Shown here in pieces: positions 1 through 7,602 of a stretch of DNA of 11,112 nucleotides. Under the pieces are notes generated by a model, which searched no databases, was not told the origin of the DNA, and worked only from the letters and a program-made list of their open reading frames with translations. The DNA is from Bacteroidota bacterium. Its GTDB lineage: Bacteria > Bacteroidota > Bacteroidia > Flavobacteriales > Flavobacteriaceae. A program made the position numbers and the translations under genes. The stretch covers positions 1 to 11,112 of the forward strand of contig JAEWLD010000168.1 of NCBI GenBank assembly GCA_023393485.1. Reading direction: 5' to 3'. Numbering within the stretch: position 1 is the first letter of the stretch; each line of letters begins with the position of its first letter.

Positions 1-261
1 CATTACCATTATTTCAGACGCGAGTATGACGGCACAATCATGATTGATAAAATCATTTATGAAACGCCGCTGGGTTTTGCCGGCCGATGGTTTGACCGCG
101 CTGTTTTGAAGCAATATCTTACGCGATTGATCAAGGCGCGCAATGCGGTCATTAAAAAAATGGCGGAAGAAGCGACCGGTTTGGCATCGACGGATTACCC
201 GGAAAACAACACCATTGCCAGCCAAAGCAACGGAATCGATTCAACCCAGAAAGCCGAATAA
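1..261 (+). CDS. SRPBCC family (START-like) protein, 3' end only
   Basis: The reading frame is open from the first base of the window, so the gene starts upstream; 86 C-terminal residues are visible. The segment with GTIMIDKIIYETPLG (residues 12-26), followed by an amphipathic helix with RLIKARN, resembles the end of SRPBCC/polyketide-cyclase-like ligand-binding proteins. In these the last beta-strand carries a G-T-x-M-x-D motif, a Y-x-x-P-x-G turn follows, and a long C-terminal helix covers the hydrophobic cavity. Such proteins bind small hydrophobic ligands; no substrate can be inferred here. The recognisable fold ends near residue 62 (KKMAEE). The remaining polar tail is encoded almost entirely in the stretch overlapping the opposite-strand gene, which suggests a late extension past an ancestral stop. 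The family call is from motif memory and is moderately sure. Confidence 0.72.
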   Translation, partial: HYHYFRREYDGTIMIDKIIYETPLGFAGRWFDRAVLKQYLTRLIKARNAVIKKMAEEATGLASTDYPENNTIASQSNGIDSTQKAE

Positions 262-1010
262 TACCGACTGCTGTCGATACGTGCAAAAACCAGGAATGCC
301 GCAGTGACAACAGCCAGAATGAGATTGATCACGAATTGGGTGACATTGGCCTGGGCCAGCAATAAATCGAGCAACAGAAAAATCAGAAGCAACAAAGCGC
401 CGAGCCATTTGGTTTTGCGAACGCCGATTTGCTGCGGAACGGTATGCAGATGCGGATCGTCTTTGGTCAAGTCGACGATCTCAAAAATCAATATCAGCAC
501 AAAAACGATGATAAACCTTTGCAGGCATTTGACCAGAAAGTCGATGGTGACCGGAACGCCGGCATCAATCAACGGCAAAACAACGGTAACGCCACCCCAG
601 CAAAGCGATACAATGTAAATTTTTACGCCCGACCAATTTCTGGCGTTGCGCCTGTTGGGAAAGAACGGCAAAGTATATAGCGCCGTCAAAACCAGAACGA
701 TGAATGACAGCAGCTGCGTTGTCCATCGGAATTGGATAAAACACAAAACCGCACCAACAAAACTCAGAAAACTCAGCACTGCGAACAGCTTGATTTCACG
801 CCTGACGGTTTTTCGCCTGACGCGCGCAATTTCATCGTACTTGACAAAATTATAGCCCGTAACCGTACCAAAAAAACCGAAGAGTGCCATCGCCGCATCA
901 TACCGAACGCCGAACATATGCTGCGTCATTAAAATCAGCGCGCCGACTGACAATGCCACGTGAATGCTGCCGCGCAGGTAAAGATTGAAAATCCGCGTCA
1001 AAATCGTCAT
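195..1010 (-). CDS. UbiA-like prenyltransferase family membrane protein
   Basis: A 271-aa very hydrophobic protein with roughly seven to nine predicted membrane helices, the usual size of UbiA-superfamily intramembrane prenyltransferases (about 280-300 aa). Two polar motifs sit where UbiA enzymes bind Mg-diphosphate. The first, N54-FVKYDE (N54, D59, E60), corresponds loosely to N-D-x-x-D. The second, E177-IVDLTKDDP with D180, D184, D185, then T190, P192 and G196, resembles the D-x-x-x-D and T-L-P-x-x-x-G stretch. The first motif is not canonical, so catalytic prenyl transfer is uncertain and no substrate can be named. The ATG at 1010 lies 4 nt after a TACCTTTG -7 box on the same strand, which supports this start. 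The 3' end converges with, and overlaps by 67 bp, the SRPBCC gene. No quinone or carotenoid biosynthesis gene is adjacent. Confidence 0.72.
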   Translation of the reverse strand: MTILTRIFNLYLRGSIHVALSVGALILMTQHMFGVRYDAAMALFGFFGTVTGYNFVKYDEIARVRRKTVRREIKLFAVLSFLSFVGAVLCFIQFRWTTQLLSFIVLVLTALYTLPFFPNRRNARNWSGVKIYIVSLCWGGVTVVLPLIDAGVPVTIDFLVKCLQRFIIVFVLILIFEIVDLTKDDPHLHTVPQQIGVRKTKWLGALLLLIFLLLDLLLAQANVTQFVINLILAVVTAAFLVFARIDSSRYYSAFWVESIPLLWLAMVLFSG

Positions 1011-1014
1011 TTAA

Positions 1015-1022
1015 CAAAGGTA
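1015..1022 (-). promoter_or_regulatory. -7 promoter element for the UbiA-like gene
   Basis: On the minus strand the sequence reads TACCTTTG, a perfect match to the Bacteroidota -7 box TAnnTTTG. It ends 4 nt before the ATG at 1010. No TTG lies at the usual 17-22 nt upstream; the nearest is 23 nt away (plus strand 1046-1048), inside the repeat element. The spacing implies a leaderless or nearly leaderless transcript. Confidence 0.55.
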
Positions 1023-1190
1023 GGGAAAAGTCGAACGTCGAACGACAAACGGGAAAAGTCGAAAGTCGAAAGTCGAACGACAAACGTCAACCGGGCCGCC
1101 GTGCGAATTGTAAGGAGCAATCCATCGTGTCGTTCGACGTTTGACCACTTTCTTTAGACTTTCGACTTTAGACTTTCGACTTTTCACCCC
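1023..1190. repeat. Intergenic tandem and inverted repeat built of GTCGAA(A/C) units
   Basis: The left side holds two related direct copies, 1023-1051 and 1051-1086, each running GGGAAAAGTCGAA...CGACAAACG; the second carries one more 7-base unit. The right side (1129-1190) carries the inverted version. The segment 1054-1077 is complementary to 1161-1184 at 23 of 24 positions. Two shorter inner matches are GTCGAACGAC (1037-1046 and 1072-1081) against 1129-1138, and CAAACGTC (1081-1088) against 1136-1143. The centre (about 1089-1128) is unique and more GC-rich. The element fills most of the gap between two divergent genes. Reading frames through it in several phases give low-complexity peptides rich in S, K, V, E and R and are not credible genes. 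It resembles short interspersed (REP or MITE-like) intergenic repeats; whether it is multicopy cannot be seen from one window. Confidence 0.85.
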
Positions 1191-1214
1191 ATTCATTCTC
1201 CTAACTTTTACCGC

Positions 1215-1244
1215 TTGATTTTCGACTAGAAATCAGTACTTTTG
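1215..1244 (+). promoter_or_regulatory. Promoter of gcvP (TTG-N19-TACTTTTG)
   Basis: TTG at 1215-1217 is followed after exactly 19 bases by TACTTTTG at 1237-1244. Both parts match the Bacteroidota primary sigma factor consensus (TTG near -33, TAnnTTTG near -7). The ATG of gcvP lies 30 nt downstream of the -7 box, giving a short A-rich leader of roughly 25 nt. This leaves no room for a glycine riboswitch in the transcript. Confidence 0.8.
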
Positions 1245-1274
1245 TACCGCTAAAAAACAACACGCTTCCTTTTT

Positions 1275-4124
1275 ATGAAAACAGACGCTTTTGCCCTGAG
1301 GCATATCGGACCGAGAGAAAATGATGTAAACCACATGCTGAAAACCATCGGCGTGGAATCTATGGATCAACTGGTGTATGAAACTTTGCCCGATGATATC
1401 CGCCTCAAGGCGCCGCTCGACCTCGACCCTGCGTTGACTGAATACGAATATTTGCTGCACATCGAACAGTTGGGCAAAAAAAATAAAATCTTCAAATCAT
1501 ATATTGGTCTGGGTTATCACCCTGCGATTGTTCCGGCTGCAATCCAACGCAACATTTTTGAAAATCCGGGTTGGTATACCGCCTATACGCCGTATCAGGC
1601 AGAAATTGCGCAAGGCCGTCTCGAAGCGCTTTTGAACTATCAGACGATGGTGATTGAGCTCACCGGAATGGAAATCGCCAATGCATCATTGCTTGACGAA
1701 GGCACGGCCGCGGCTGAAGCCATGGCTTTGATGTTTGACGTCAGGACGCGCGATCAAAAGAAAAACAACGTCAATAAATTTTTTGTTTCAGACCAAATTT
1801 TGCCGCAAACACTCTCGGTTTTGCAAACGCGCTCAACGCCGATCGGGGTTGAACTCGTTGTAGGCAATCACGAAGCATTCGGCTTTAGTGATGATTTCTT
1901 CGGGGCGATTTTGCAATATCCGGGCAAATTCGGACAAGTTTACGATTATGCGAAATTCATCGCATCGGCAAAGGCAAAGGAAATCAAGGTGGCCGTCGCC
2001 GCCGATATTTTGTCATTGGTCAAATTGACGCCGCCGGGCGAAATGGGCGCTGATGTCGTGGTTGGAACAACGCAGCGTTTCGGCATTCCGATGGGCTACG
2101 GCGGACCGCACGCAGCGTACTTCGCAACCAAAGAAGAATACAAGCGTTCAATGCCGGGCCGGATTATTGGCGTTACAGTCGATGCGAACGGAAACCGCGC
2201 GCTCCGCATGGCATTGCAGACACGCGAACAACACATCAAACGCGAAAAAGCAACTTCAAACATCTGCACAGCCCAGGTACTTTTGGCTGTAATGGCCGGA
2301 ATGTACGCCGTTTATCACGGGCCGGAAGGCCTGCGTTACATTGCAGACAAAGTTCATGCTTCTGCCGTCACCGCTGCTGATGCGCTGAATAAACTCGGGA
2401 TTTATCAAATCAATAACGCATTTTTCGATACGATTTCGGTGAAAGCCGACGCAGCAAAAATAAAAGCGATCGCTGAAAAGAATGAAGTCAATTTCTTCTA
2501 TCCTGATGCTGAAATCGTCGCAATTGCTTTCAACGAAACCACGTCGATTGCGGACATCAACCAAATCATCTCGATTTTCGCCGAAGCCACCGGCAAAGAC
2601 GCTGAAAAAATTTCAGCGTTGTCAACCACAATCCACTACCCTGATTCACTAAAACGAACTTCAGACTTTCTCAAACACGAGGTTTTCAATAAACACCATT
2701 CAGAAACGGCATTGATGCGTTACATGAAAATGCTTGAGCGCAAAGATTTGGCGTTGAACCATTCAATGATTTCGCTGGGTTCTTGTACGATGAAACTCAA
2801 CGCAGCCGCCGAGATGCTGCCGCTTTCAATGGCAAGCTGGAACTCGATTCACCCCTTTGCACCGATTGAACAGGCCCAAGGCTACCAAACCATGCTCAAG
2901 AAACTCGAGCAGCAACTCAACGTCGTGACCGGTTTTGCCGGAACTACATTGCAGCCAAATTCGGGCGCGCAAGGTGAATACGCCGGGCTGATGGTGATTC
3001 GTGCCTATCATCAATCGCGCGGTGAAGGCCATAGGAATATAGCGCTCATTCCGGCATCGGCGCACGGTACAAACCCTGCAACCGCCACGATGGCCGGAAT
3101 GCATGTTGTTGTGACCAAGACTTCCGAAAACGGCAATATCGACGTTGAAGATCTGCGCGCCAAGGCAATCGAGCACAAAGACAACCTCGCGTGTTTGATG
3201 GTGACTTATCCGTCAACTCACGGCGTGTTTGAATCGGCGATCATTGAAATCACTAAAATCATCCACGAAAATGGTGGACAGGTCTATATGGACGGCGCGA
3301 ACATGAATGCGCAGGTTGGTTTGACCAATCCGGCAACAATCGGCGCAGACGTTTGCCACCTGAACCTGCACAAAACATTCGCAATCCCGCACGGCGGCGG
3401 CGGACCTGGCGTTGGCCCGATCTGCGTCGCCAAACATTTGGTCCCGTTCCTGCCGACAAATCCGGTAATTCCGACTGGCGGAAACAATGCCATCACCGCA
3501 ATTTCTGCCGCGCCATGGGGTTCGGCACTGGTTTGCCTGATTTCGTACGGCTACATCACGATGCTTGGCGCCGAAGGCCTGACCAATTCTACGATGAATG
3601 CCATTTTGAACGCAAACTATATCAAAGAAAGATTGAATGGCCACTACGCCACACTCTACACAGGTGAAATGGGCCGCGCGGCGCACGAGATGATTCTCGA
3701 GTGCCGTCCGTTCAAGGAAAAAGGAATTGAAGTGACCGACATCGCCAAACGACTGATGGATTACGGTTTCCATGCCCCGACGGTTTCATTCCCAGTGGCC
3801 GGGACGCTGATGGTTGAGCCGACCGAAAGCGAAAACCTCGAAGAACTCGACCGTTTCTGCGATGCGATGATTTCAATCCGCAAGGAAATTGAAGCAGCAT
3901 CGGCCGATGATAAAAACAACGTCCTCAAAAATGCTCCGCATACCCAGGCCATGCTGACCGCCGATAGCTGGGAATTCCCATATTCGCGTGAGGCGGCGGC
4001 GTTTCCGCTTGATTATATCGCCGAGAATAAATTCTGGCCTACGGTCAGGCGCGTCGATGATGCGTATGGTGACCGGAACCTGATTTGTTCATGCGCGCCG
4101 ATTGAAGCATACATTGAAAATTAA
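1275..4124 (+). CDS. gcvP: Aminomethyl-transferring glycine dehydrogenase (glycine cleavage system P-protein)
   Basis: This PLP enzyme decarboxylates glycine and passes the aminomethyl group to the lipoyl arm of the H-protein, releasing CO2, the first step of the cytosolic glycine cleavage system. At 949 aa it is the full-length single-chain form with two homologous halves. The N-terminal half starts with the typical RHIGP (residues 9-13) and contains [13 protein letters not shown] and GYGGPHAA. The C-terminal half contains SLGSCTMK (residues 500-507) and the PLP lysine in [16 protein letters not shown], at K700. It stands alone: the T- and H-protein genes are not in the window, so they must be encoded elsewhere. 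It has its own consensus promoter upstream and a strong terminator 3 nt after the stop, so it is probably monocistronic. The ATG is chosen because family homology begins immediately ([15 protein letters not shown]). No sign of damage; identity is very sure. Confidence 0.98.
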   Translation: MKTDAFALRHIGPRENDVNHMLKTIGVESMDQLVYETLPDDIRLKAPLDLDPALTEYEYLLHIEQLGKKNKIFKSYIGLGYHPAIVPAAIQRNIFENPGWYTAYTPYQAEIAQGRLEALLNYQTMVIELTGMEIANASLLDEGTAAAEAMALMFDVRTRDQKKNNVNKFFVSDQILPQTLSVLQTRSTPIGVELVVGNHEAFGFSDDFFGAILQYPGKFGQVYDYAKFIASAKAKEIKVAVAADILSLVKLTPPGEMGADVVVGTTQRFGIPMGYGGPHAAYFATKEEYKRSMPGRIIGVTVDANGNRALRMALQTREQHIKREKATSNICTAQVLLAVMAGMYAVYHGPEGLRYIADKVHASAVTAADALNKLGIYQINNAFFDTISVKADAAKIKAIAEKNEVNFFYPDAEIVAIAFNETTSIADINQIISIFAEATGKDAEKISALSTTIHYPDSLKRTSDFLKHEVFNKHHSETALMRYMKMLERKDLALNHSMISLGSCTMKLNAAAEMLPLSMASWNSIHPFAPIEQAQGYQTMLKKLEQQLNVVTGFAGTTLQPNSGAQGEYAGLMVIRAYHQSRGEGHRNIALIPASAHGTNPATATMAGMHVVVTKTSENGNIDVEDLRAKAIEHKDNLACLMVTYPSTHGVFESAIIEITKIIHENGGQVYMDGANMNAQVGLTNPATIGADVCHLNLHKTFAIPHGGGGPGVGPICVAKHLVPFLPTNPVIPTGGNNAITAISAAPWGSALVCLISYGYITMLGAEGLTNSTMNAILNANYIKERLNGHYATLYTGEMGRAAHEMILECRPFKEKGIEVTDIAKRLMDYGFHAPTVSFPVAGTLMVEPTESENLEELDRFCDAMISIRKEIEAASADDKNNVLKNAPHTQAMLTADSWEFPYSREAAAFPLDYIAENKFWPTVRRVDDAYGDRNLICSCAPIEAYIEN

Positions 4125-4127
4125 CAA

Positions 4128-4156
4128 AAAAAAGCCCTGAATATCAGGGCTTTTTT
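4128..4156 (+). terminator. Intrinsic terminator of gcvP
   Basis: A perfect 13-bp stem (4128-4140 with 4144-4156) has a GCCCTGA core, a 3-nt loop and six T's at its end. It begins 3 nt after the gcvP stop codon. The A-tract on its left also gives a U-tract in the reverse direction, but no minus-strand gene ends here. Confidence 0.93.
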
Positions 4157-4157
4157 A

Positions 4158-4165
4158 TATACTTG
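4158..4165 (+). promoter_or_regulatory. Possible -7 element for the M48 protease gene
   Basis: TATACTTG matches TAnnTTTG at all but one fixed position and sits 13 nt before the ATG at 4179, directly after the gcvP terminator. No TTG occurs at the expected upstream distance, which falls inside the terminator hairpin. It is a weak candidate, but a promoter is expected here because the preceding gene is terminated. Confidence 0.4.
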
Positions 4166-4178
4166 CAGCACCAACAAA

Positions 4179-5528
4179 ATGACTTTGAGAATCCCTACGT
4201 CACTTTTACTGCTGTTCATCGGTCAGTTTTGCTTTGCGCAAAAGGCCGAATTGGTCTATCAGCCGAAGAATATGGATTCAATCCAAAAATACATCGGCAA
4301 TATCACACTCAAGAAAATCAAGTCGTTTGAAGGCCAGTACGAAAAAGACATCCAAAAAACGCTGAACGAACGCAAAGACGCGTTCATCAAGACGATCAAG
4401 GACAGCAATTACATTTTCGACTCCAGAATCAACAACTATTTCAAAAACATCCTGGCCGAAATCTATCGTGCGAATCCCGATATCGACCATCAGGATTTTT
4501 ACTTTTTCGTAGACAAATCGCCCGTACCGAACGCGGCTTGTTACGGCAACGGCATTTTTACGGTCAATCTTGGACTGTTCAACGTGCTTGACACCGACGA
4601 TGAAATCGCGTTCACGATTTGCCACGAAATCGCACATTACAAACTCAAGCATACGGACAAAAGCCTGCTTGAATATATTTCAAAAGCGAACTCGAAACAG
4701 ACCAAACAGGATTTGAAAAAAGCCTCGAAACAGGATTACGGGGCGACGCGTGCGGTGATGGAAGTCCTGAAAACCATCAATTACAATTTTTTGAAACGAA
4801 GCCGCCTGGCCGAAACAGAAGCGGATTCGCTCGGTTACGTCTTTCTGAGCAAAACCAGGTTCAACAAAGCTGCCGGCTATGTTTCATTGAAAAAACTCGG
4901 CGAATGTGATACGATTTTATTCAAAGCCGACACAAAGCTTCGCGAACATTTTACATTTGACGATTATCCGTTCAATGAAGCCTGGCTTGAACGTGACGCG
5001 GCCATTTTTGACTTGAAGGAAGCCCGGGATGATTTTGCTTTCAACAAAGATTCGCTTAAAACGCACCCCGACATTCCTTTGCGCCTTAAAAAACTCGAAA
5101 GTCTCTATTCAGGGAAAGACGGTATCGCGCCTACGCCGGCGCTTGACGCGGTCAGGAAAATCGTGGTCGAAAGCAGCATTGCGGCATCGATGGATGATTC
5201 GGACATTGACATGGCTTTGTATCAAATCCTGACGATGTATACACGAAAAGAAATCGACGAAAAGACTTATGCCAAAAACGTCGCCTATTTGCTTAGGCGC
5301 ACTTACGAACTTAAGCAGGCGCATAATTTTGGCAAATACGTTGGCCCGGTGACGACTTTTTCTGAGGAAAAATACCTCGACGAAGTGAAGTTGTTCCTGA
5401 ACCACCTCGAACTCAAACAAACCCGGAAAATCGGCCATCGGTTCTGCCAGAAACACCAGGCGCTAATGAAAGGCGATGCAGAATTTGCCGCTACGGCTGA
5501 ATTCTTTGCAAAATTGAACACCAATTAA
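4179..5528 (+). CDS. Exported M48-family zinc metalloprotease
   Basis: A 449-aa protein with an N-terminal signal peptide (hydrophobic core at residues 7-19, likely cleavage after CFA, near residue 20-21), so it should act in the periplasm or at the cell surface. The zinc site is complete: HEIAH at 149-153 supplies two histidines and the catalytic glutamate E150. The downstream AETEADSLG supplies the likely third ligand E212 and the conserved D216, typical of peptidase family M48. The catalytic region spans about residues 75-225. Beyond it lies a roughly 220-aa charged, probably helical region that I cannot assign; it has no evident TPR or PDZ motif. Family relatives include BepA/HtpX-like quality-control proteases, but substrates here are unknown. 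The next gene follows after 36 bp with no clear promoter or terminator between, so co-transcription is plausible. Confidence 0.87.
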   Translation: MTLRIPTSLLLLFIGQFCFAQKAELVYQPKNMDSIQKYIGNITLKKIKSFEGQYEKDIQKTLNERKDAFIKTIKDSNYIFDSRINNYFKNILAEIYRANPDIDHQDFYFFVDKSPVPNAACYGNGIFTVNLGLFNVLDTDDEIAFTICHEIAHYKLKHTDKSLLEYISKANSKQTKQDLKKASKQDYGATRAVMEVLKTINYNFLKRSRLAETEADSLGYVFLSKTRFNKAAGYVSLKKLGECDTILFKADTKLREHFTFDDYPFNEAWLERDAAIFDLKEARDDFAFNKDSLKTHPDIPLRLKKLESLYSGKDGIAPTPALDAVRKIVVESSIAASMDDSDIDMALYQILTMYTRKEIDEKTYAKNVAYLLRRTYELKQAHNFGKYVGPVTTFSEEKYLDEVKLFLNHLELKQTRKIGHRFCQKHQALMKGDAEFAATAEFFAKLNTN

Positions 5529-5564
5529 ACTCATAAAACACATTAACTAACTAATTTCCAAAAA

Positions 5565-7091
5565 ATGAAAAGAGTATTGCTTACCGCCGCAATGGCATTA
5601 GGACTTTGCGCCTCGGCACAGATGACGACCATCGCAAACGTTTCGAGTTTTAACCTGCGCGACGCCGGTGCCATCATGAACAAGGACAAAGGTGTAGATG
5701 GTTATTATTTCTACTACATGGTTGACAAGCTCAAAAAGGGCGAGCGCGAATTCGCAATCCAGATTTTTGACAACAACCTGCAGGAATTGGCGACAAAATC
5801 ATACGTCGACAACAAAAATACTTTCCTGATGAAAAGCGCGTTCAACAATCAGGAAATGATGTTTGCCATGGCCAACTACAAGGAAAAAGAAATCACGCTG
5901 ATCAGTTATGACAGGAAGGCCGACCAAAAAAATCTGATCAAAATCCCGCTCGAAAACAAGGAAATCAAATATCTGCAGATTGCTCAGCAAACCGGCGATT
6001 TCAACGTTTTGTTTCCGGTGGCCGACAAAGGCTTTTTGTTCAACAAGTTTGAGGACAACAAGAAAATCGGCTATTCTTTGAAATACTATCCGACCGACGG
6101 CGGAAAAGCCTGGGAATTCAACTCGCCCGACAACTCAAAAGAAGTACTTTCAATCAACCCGATCGAGGTCAACAACAGCGTAGTGGTTGCACTTGAAATG
6201 TCGCGTCCCGGAGCGATGTCGCGAAAAATCACCTTGACTACAAAAGTCATTGACATCAACACCGGAAAATTGCTTTTTGAACGCGAGTACAGCAAAAAGA
6301 AAAACCCGCGATTGATTACAAACGCGTTTCTCAACAACGACAACTCGGTGGTTTTCATGGGCGAATACTTTAAGGAAGGCGACAATATCTATGACGACAA
6401 AAGCCTTGGATTATTTACCGAAGTCATTGATTTGACAGGTAAAACAGTGGCCGACAACCTGATGAGCTGGACCGGCGACATCGCAAAAGTGATGAACATC
6501 AAAGACGGCAGCAAAGTAAAAGACAAAGGTTATATATTCTTCCACGACGTAATCAAGACACAAGCGAACGAATATTACGCGATTGGCGAATATTACAAAA
6601 AAACCGTCAGCGGTCTTGGCGTTGCATCGGCCATTCTCGGCGGCGGCGGCAACAGCGTCAGCCAATTGACAGTTGACGATGCCGTAGTCTTCAAATTCAA
6701 CAGTGATTTCAAATTGACAAAAGTTTCCGAATTTGATAAAGGCAAATCAAGAATGCCAAGTCTTACTGATATGGGAAGCCCGCAATTGAACGCCCACGCC
6801 ATGAAACAATTTGGCGCGTTTGATTACAACTATACGCAGCTCGATCGCAAAAATGACAGATTCTACGCGTTTTTTACCGATTACGAAAGGCTTAAAGGCG
6901 AAAAGAACAAGTTTGCATTCAAAGCATTGATTTGCGACGAAGGCGAAATCACCGAAGACAAAATCTACCTGACCGGAGATAAAGCCTACATAGCGCCGAT
7001 GCCGGCAAAGATCGGAACGGTGATGCTGATGGAATACGACAAAAAGAAGAAAACAATTTCACTCCACAGCGAAAAATTGAACATCAAATAA
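5565..7091 (+). CDS. Secreted protein of unknown function, 508 aa
   Basis: I do not recognise a catalytic family. The N-terminus is a signal peptide (KR followed by a hydrophobic stretch, likely cleaved after CASA, near residue 18); there is no lipobox, so a periplasmic or secreted soluble protein is expected. The body alternates short strand-like segments with charged turns (for example FAIQIFDNN, ITLISYDRK, VVFKFNSDF), the look of a beta-rich, possibly beta-propeller-like protein. A glycine run (359-362) with serine follows a hydrophobic patch. No cysteine cluster and no C-terminal sorting domain of the Por type are seen. It may belong to a Bacteroidota-specific DUF family of about 500 aa. 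It lies 36 bp after the M48 protease gene and is closed by a terminator, suggesting a two-gene unit of exported proteins. Confidence 0.83.
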   Translation: MKRVLLTAAMALGLCASAQMTTIANVSSFNLRDAGAIMNKDKGVDGYYFYYMVDKLKKGEREFAIQIFDNNLQELATKSYVDNKNTFLMKSAFNNQEMMFAMANYKEKEITLISYDRKADQKNLIKIPLENKEIKYLQIAQQTGDFNVLFPVADKGFLFNKFEDNKKIGYSLKYYPTDGGKAWEFNSPDNSKEVLSINPIEVNNSVVVALEMSRPGAMSRKITLTTKVIDINTGKLLFEREYSKKKNPRLITNAFLNNDNSVVFMGEYFKEGDNIYDDKSLGLFTEVIDLTGKTVADNLMSWTGDIAKVMNIKDGSKVKDKGYIFFHDVIKTQANEYYAIGEYYKKTVSGLGVASAILGGGGNSVSQLTVDDAVVFKFNSDFKLTKVSEFDKGKSRMPSLTDMGSPQLNAHAMKQFGAFDYNYTQLDRKNDRFYAFFTDYERLKGEKNKFAFKALICDEGEITEDKIYLTGDKAYIAPMPAKIGTVMLMEYDKKKKTISLHSEKLNIK

Positions 7092-7096
7092 ATCAA

Positions 7097-7124
7097 AAGC
7101 CCGGCATGTCCGGGCTTGTTTTTT
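7097..7124 (+). terminator. Intrinsic terminator abutting the hemoglobin start codon
   Basis: An 8-bp GC-rich stem AAGCCCGG (7097-7104) with CCGGGCTT (7110-7117) and a 5-nt loop is followed by G and a T-tract at 7119-7124. It starts 5 nt after the stop of the 508-aa gene, and the ATG of the next gene begins immediately after the last T. Confidence 0.87.
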
Positions 7125-7496
7125 ATGGCAGACCTCACAAAACGCGAACACATTGAAATGCTGATGGCGGCTTTTTACGACAAGCTGCTGGCAGACAGCG
7201 CAATAGATTACATTTTTACCGACGTTGCCAAAATTGACCTGACGACGCATTTGCCGCACATCGTAGATTTTTGGGAGCAAAATATTTTACATTCAGGCAA
7301 TTACCAAAAGAATGTACTGAAAATACATCTTGACCTCAATGACAAAGTCAGGCTCAATGCCACGCATTTCAAGACTTGGCTTATGCATTTCAACAATACC
7401 ATTGACGAGCATTTCTCGGGTGAAAACGCCGAGGCGATGAAAACCCGCGCATTGTCCATCGCAACTGTAATGCAAATTAAAATGCAGCACCGCTGA
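7125..7496 (+). CDS. Group III truncated hemoglobin
   Basis: A small cytosolic heme protein of 123 aa that should bind O2, NO or related ligands in the 2-on-2 globin fold. The landmarks of group III align well with known members such as Campylobacter Ctb. These are F17-Y18 (Tyr B10), H42 (position E7), F49-W50 (Trp E15), the proximal heme ligand H68 in KIHLDL, and W85 (G8) in HFKTWLMHF. The frame extends 9 nt upstream to a TTG at 7116, but that lies inside the terminator; the ATG at 7125 gives the usual short N-terminus (MADLTKRE) before helix A. No consensus promoter is seen between the preceding stop and this start, so expression may depend on read-through of the terminator or on an unrecognised promoter. 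Likely roles are NO or oxygen handling; the neighbours do not narrow this. Confidence 0.9.
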   Translation: MADLTKREHIEMLMAAFYDKLLADSAIDYIFTDVAKIDLTTHLPHIVDFWEQNILHSGNYQKNVLKIHLDLNDKVRLNATHFKTWLMHFNNTIDEHFSGENAEAMKTRALSIATVMQIKMQHR

Positions 7497-7576
7497 CGTT
7501 TGTTTTCGCCGGTTTTGGCATCTAAAAAAAACAAAAATCACAAATCAGCAACCGATAAAGCGTCGCATTTTTTTAG

Positions 7577-7584
7577 TACTTTTA
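7577..7584 (+). promoter_or_regulatory. Possible -7 element for the KAS III-like gene
   Basis: TACTTTTA differs from TAnnTTTG only at the last base and lies 18 nt before the ATG at 7603. No TTG is found 19 nt upstream. The 106-bp gap after the hemoglobin gene contains no hairpin I would call a terminator, so read-through from upstream is also possible. Confidence 0.4.
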
Positions 7585-7602
7585 ATACAAATATCTCGTC
7601 GA

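Noticed and set aside
304..932. Several plus-strand frames opposite the UbiA-like gene
   Set aside because: They are antisense to a clear multi-helix membrane protein, overlap each other in different frames and show no family resemblance.
1023..1190. CRISPR array in the GTCGAAA repeats
   Set aside because: The units are 7 bases with no unique spacers between regular repeats, and part of the array is inverted; no cas genes are present.
898..1196. Three overlapping open frames (on both strands) running through the repeat element
   Set aside because: They translate the GTCGAAA-type units into low-complexity peptides rich in S, K, V, E and R, overlap each other and the start of the UbiA-like gene, and resemble no protein family.
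1191..1274. Glycine riboswitch upstream of gcvP
   Set aside because: The consensus promoter at 1215-1244 leaves only about 25 nt of leader, far too short for an aptamer, and no aptamer-like pairing is visible.
3213..3773. 186-aa antisense frame inside gcvP
   Set aside because: It is a shadow of the strongly conserved gcvP frame; its translation is rich in C, R and H with no recognisable motif and no promoter or leader.
7116..7124. TTG start for the hemoglobin at 7116
   Set aside because: It lies inside the stem and T-tract of the preceding terminator; the ATG at 7125 gives the family-typical N-terminus.
7497..7602. Terminator or small RNA in the gap after the hemoglobin gene
   Set aside because: No stem longer than a few base pairs next to a T-tract could be found; only an imperfect -7 box is visible.
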